Assembly: GCF_002218085.1 (NCBI RefSeq)
Contig: NZ_BDUC01000003.1
Coordinates: forward strand, 407,666 to 471,665
Source of the DNA: Tolypothrix sp. NIES-4075
GTDB lineage: Bacteria > Cyanobacteriota > Cyanobacteriia > Cyanobacteriales > Nostocaceae
Length of the DNA: 64,000 nucleotides
Direction: 5' to 3'
Part shown: positions 63,281-64,000 of the stretch, piece after piece
Layout of the letters: each line of letters opens with the position of its first letter
Numbering within the stretch: position 1 is the first letter of the stretch
Translations under genes and position numbers: made by a program
The notes under the pieces: generated by a model
Database searches by the model: none
The model's input: only the letters and a program-made list of their open reading frames with translations
Told to the model about the DNA's origin: nothing

Positions 63281-63340
63281 CGTAGTAAGCACTTCAGTGC
63301 TTAAAAGTGAATGCAATTAAGCGGTAAACCGCTCACTACG
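63281..63340. repeat. GTAGTAAGC palindromic repeat, two-hairpin copy
   Basis: CGTAGTAAGCACTTCAGTGC is followed by GCGGTAAACCGCTCACTACG. The left hairpin is AAGCACTT/AGTGCTT and the right GCGGT/ACCGC. A near copy lies at 63941-63999 on the other side of the GNAT gene. Confidence 0.85.
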
Positions 63341-63433
63341 AGCAATAATTACATTTTATCTTTAATTCCGCCTACTTAGTTACTGAGATATATAAAGTAT
63401 TTTTTGATGAATAATTTTCTTAATATAAGCCAT

Positions 63434-63904
63434 TTATAAGCGCTTGACCATTAACATACACGGATTAGCTTCCCCCCAAAGTTGTGTAAATACTTCTAAA
63501 GGTCTAAATCCCATACTGAAATAAAACGCTCTTGTTTGTGCATAAAATTTATCTGGGTGAGAAGAAGCAAGAGTCTTAACCTGCCAATATTCTATACTCT
63601 GCTGACGTAGAATTGACTCTACACGCCTCACTAATGCACAGCCAATACCTTGACGGTGATATTCGGGACGAACACCCATAATATACAGTTCTGCTGCGTA
63701 TTCATTATGCAGCTTGAAGGTAAGAAAACCTATACACTGATTATTTACTACAGCAAGTAAACTTGGTAGCATTTCTATGTCTTTCAGGTATTGAATTAGC
63801 GCTGCCTCTTTCCCAAACCATTGCGGTAAGGCTCTAAGTATTGATTCACAAACCTCAGCTTTGTCATAAAAGGAACCAACGAGTTCTATATTACTTAATT
63901 TCAT
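63434..63904 (-). CDS. GNAT-family N-acetyltransferase
   Basis: The 156-residue protein starts at ATG 63904 (MKLSNIELVGSFYDKAEVCE); a longer form to 63955 runs through the palindromic repeat region and is rejected. Acetyl-CoA loop RPEYHRQGIGCALVRRVESI contains the Q/RxxGxG/A motif, with ELYIMGV before it and FYAQTRAFYFSMGFRP after. The substrate is unknown. It is bracketed by two copies of the GTAGTAAGC repeat. Confidence 0.85.
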   Translation of the reverse strand: MKLSNIELVGSFYDKAEVCESILRALPQWFGKEAALIQYLKDIEMLPSLLAVVNNQCIGFLTFKLHNEYAAELYIMGVRPEYHRQGIGCALVRRVESILRQQSIEYWQVKTLASSHPDKFYAQTRAFYFSMGFRPLEVFTQLWGEANPCMLMVKRL

Positions 63905-63940
63905 GTCCGTTGAATTAACGATTAATAAAAACACTGTCAA

Positions 63941-63999
63941 GTAGTAAGCACACAAGAGTGCTTAAAATCCTTGTAATGAGCGGTAAACCGCTCACTACG
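63941..63999. repeat. GTAGTAAGC palindromic repeat, second flank copy
   Basis: GTAGTAAGCACACAAGAGTG ... GCGGTAAACCGCTCACTACG matches 63281-63340 in the same orientation. It reaches the window edge. Confidence 0.8.
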
Positions 64000-64000
64000 A

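Noticed and set aside
1..64000. tRNA or rRNA genes
   Set aside because: No sequence with convincing tRNA arms or conserved rRNA motifs was recognised by reading; a tRNAscan run would settle it.

Overview
The window reads as chromosome of a filamentous, probably Nostocales-type cyanobacterium. The octamer GCGATCGC (HIP1) recurs throughout. Typical cyanobacterial genes are present (hemL, an SLH-OprB porin, a CPP1-like J protein, an SmtA-type metallothionein, HPPD, an HdrB-like CCG protein). Intergenic gaps are full of heptamer tracts (CCCCTTT, GGGTAAT, GGGGAAT) and small palindromes familiar from Nostoc relatives. The species cannot be fixed from sequence alone. No tRNA, rRNA or CRISPR array was recognised.

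Positions 1-18758 form an exoenzyme and secretion region. Three consecutive genes encode secreted phosphoesterases that all end in the same RTX-like repeat block and C-terminal module: a 5'-truncated alkaline phosphatase/nucleotide pyrophosphatase type protein, a glycerophosphodiesterase domain nested in a phytase-type esterase-like domain, and a 1317-residue fusion of endonuclease/exonuclease/phosphatase, esterase-like and beta-propeller phytase domains. A fourth RTX protein with a cadherin-like domain follows. The cluster continues with a parvulin-like isomerase, a type I secretion ABC transporter (cNMP-binding, inactive C39-like and ABC domains) and an HlyD-type fusion protein. The inferred job is export of enzymes that release phosphate from diesters, phytate and nucleic acids. 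Between enzymes and transporter lies a scrambled stretch (8.1-11.6 kb): an Rpn-like nuclease gene, two displaced fragments of the shared RTX end, a MITE, a perfect 21-bp x 10 tandem array and an unusual glutamine-amidotransferase-like gene.

Positions 18.8-32.7 kb carry unlinked genes: an RdoA/APH-type kinase, a serine beta-lactamase-like hydrolase, a NYN nuclease with a possible LOTUS-like end, HPPD, a HAD hydrolase, CPP1-like protein, an OmpR-type response regulator, DUF2811, an MFS transporter and an SLH-OprB porin. Two long gaps hold strong inverted repeats that may be structured RNA, and one holds three DnaA-box-like motifs. An IS110-family element (33.0-34.4 kb) sits next to the 3' end of hisIE. 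It is followed by chaB-like, hemL, metallothionein with an SmtB-type operator, a SpkB-like kinase with pentapeptide repeats, an FHA protein and recA with a LexA-box-like site.

Positions 42.2-46.4 kb hold an apparent operon of an AAA+ ATPase and an 869-residue subtilisin-like protease, bordered by a Uma2 remnant and a small unknown gene. This is the best candidate for an uncharacterised functional module. Then come tkt, fabF-acpP, an HdrB-like protein, Hsp20 and lpxD. At 54.2-59.3 kb is a surface polysaccharide group (GT2, polysaccharide deacetylase, methyltransferase, ABC exporter, and a decayed second GT2). The end contains a BaiN-type flavoprotein, rubredoxin, small membrane protein, SRPBCC and DUF924 proteins, a Nif11-like peptide and a GNAT enzyme flanked by two copies of a palindromic repeat.
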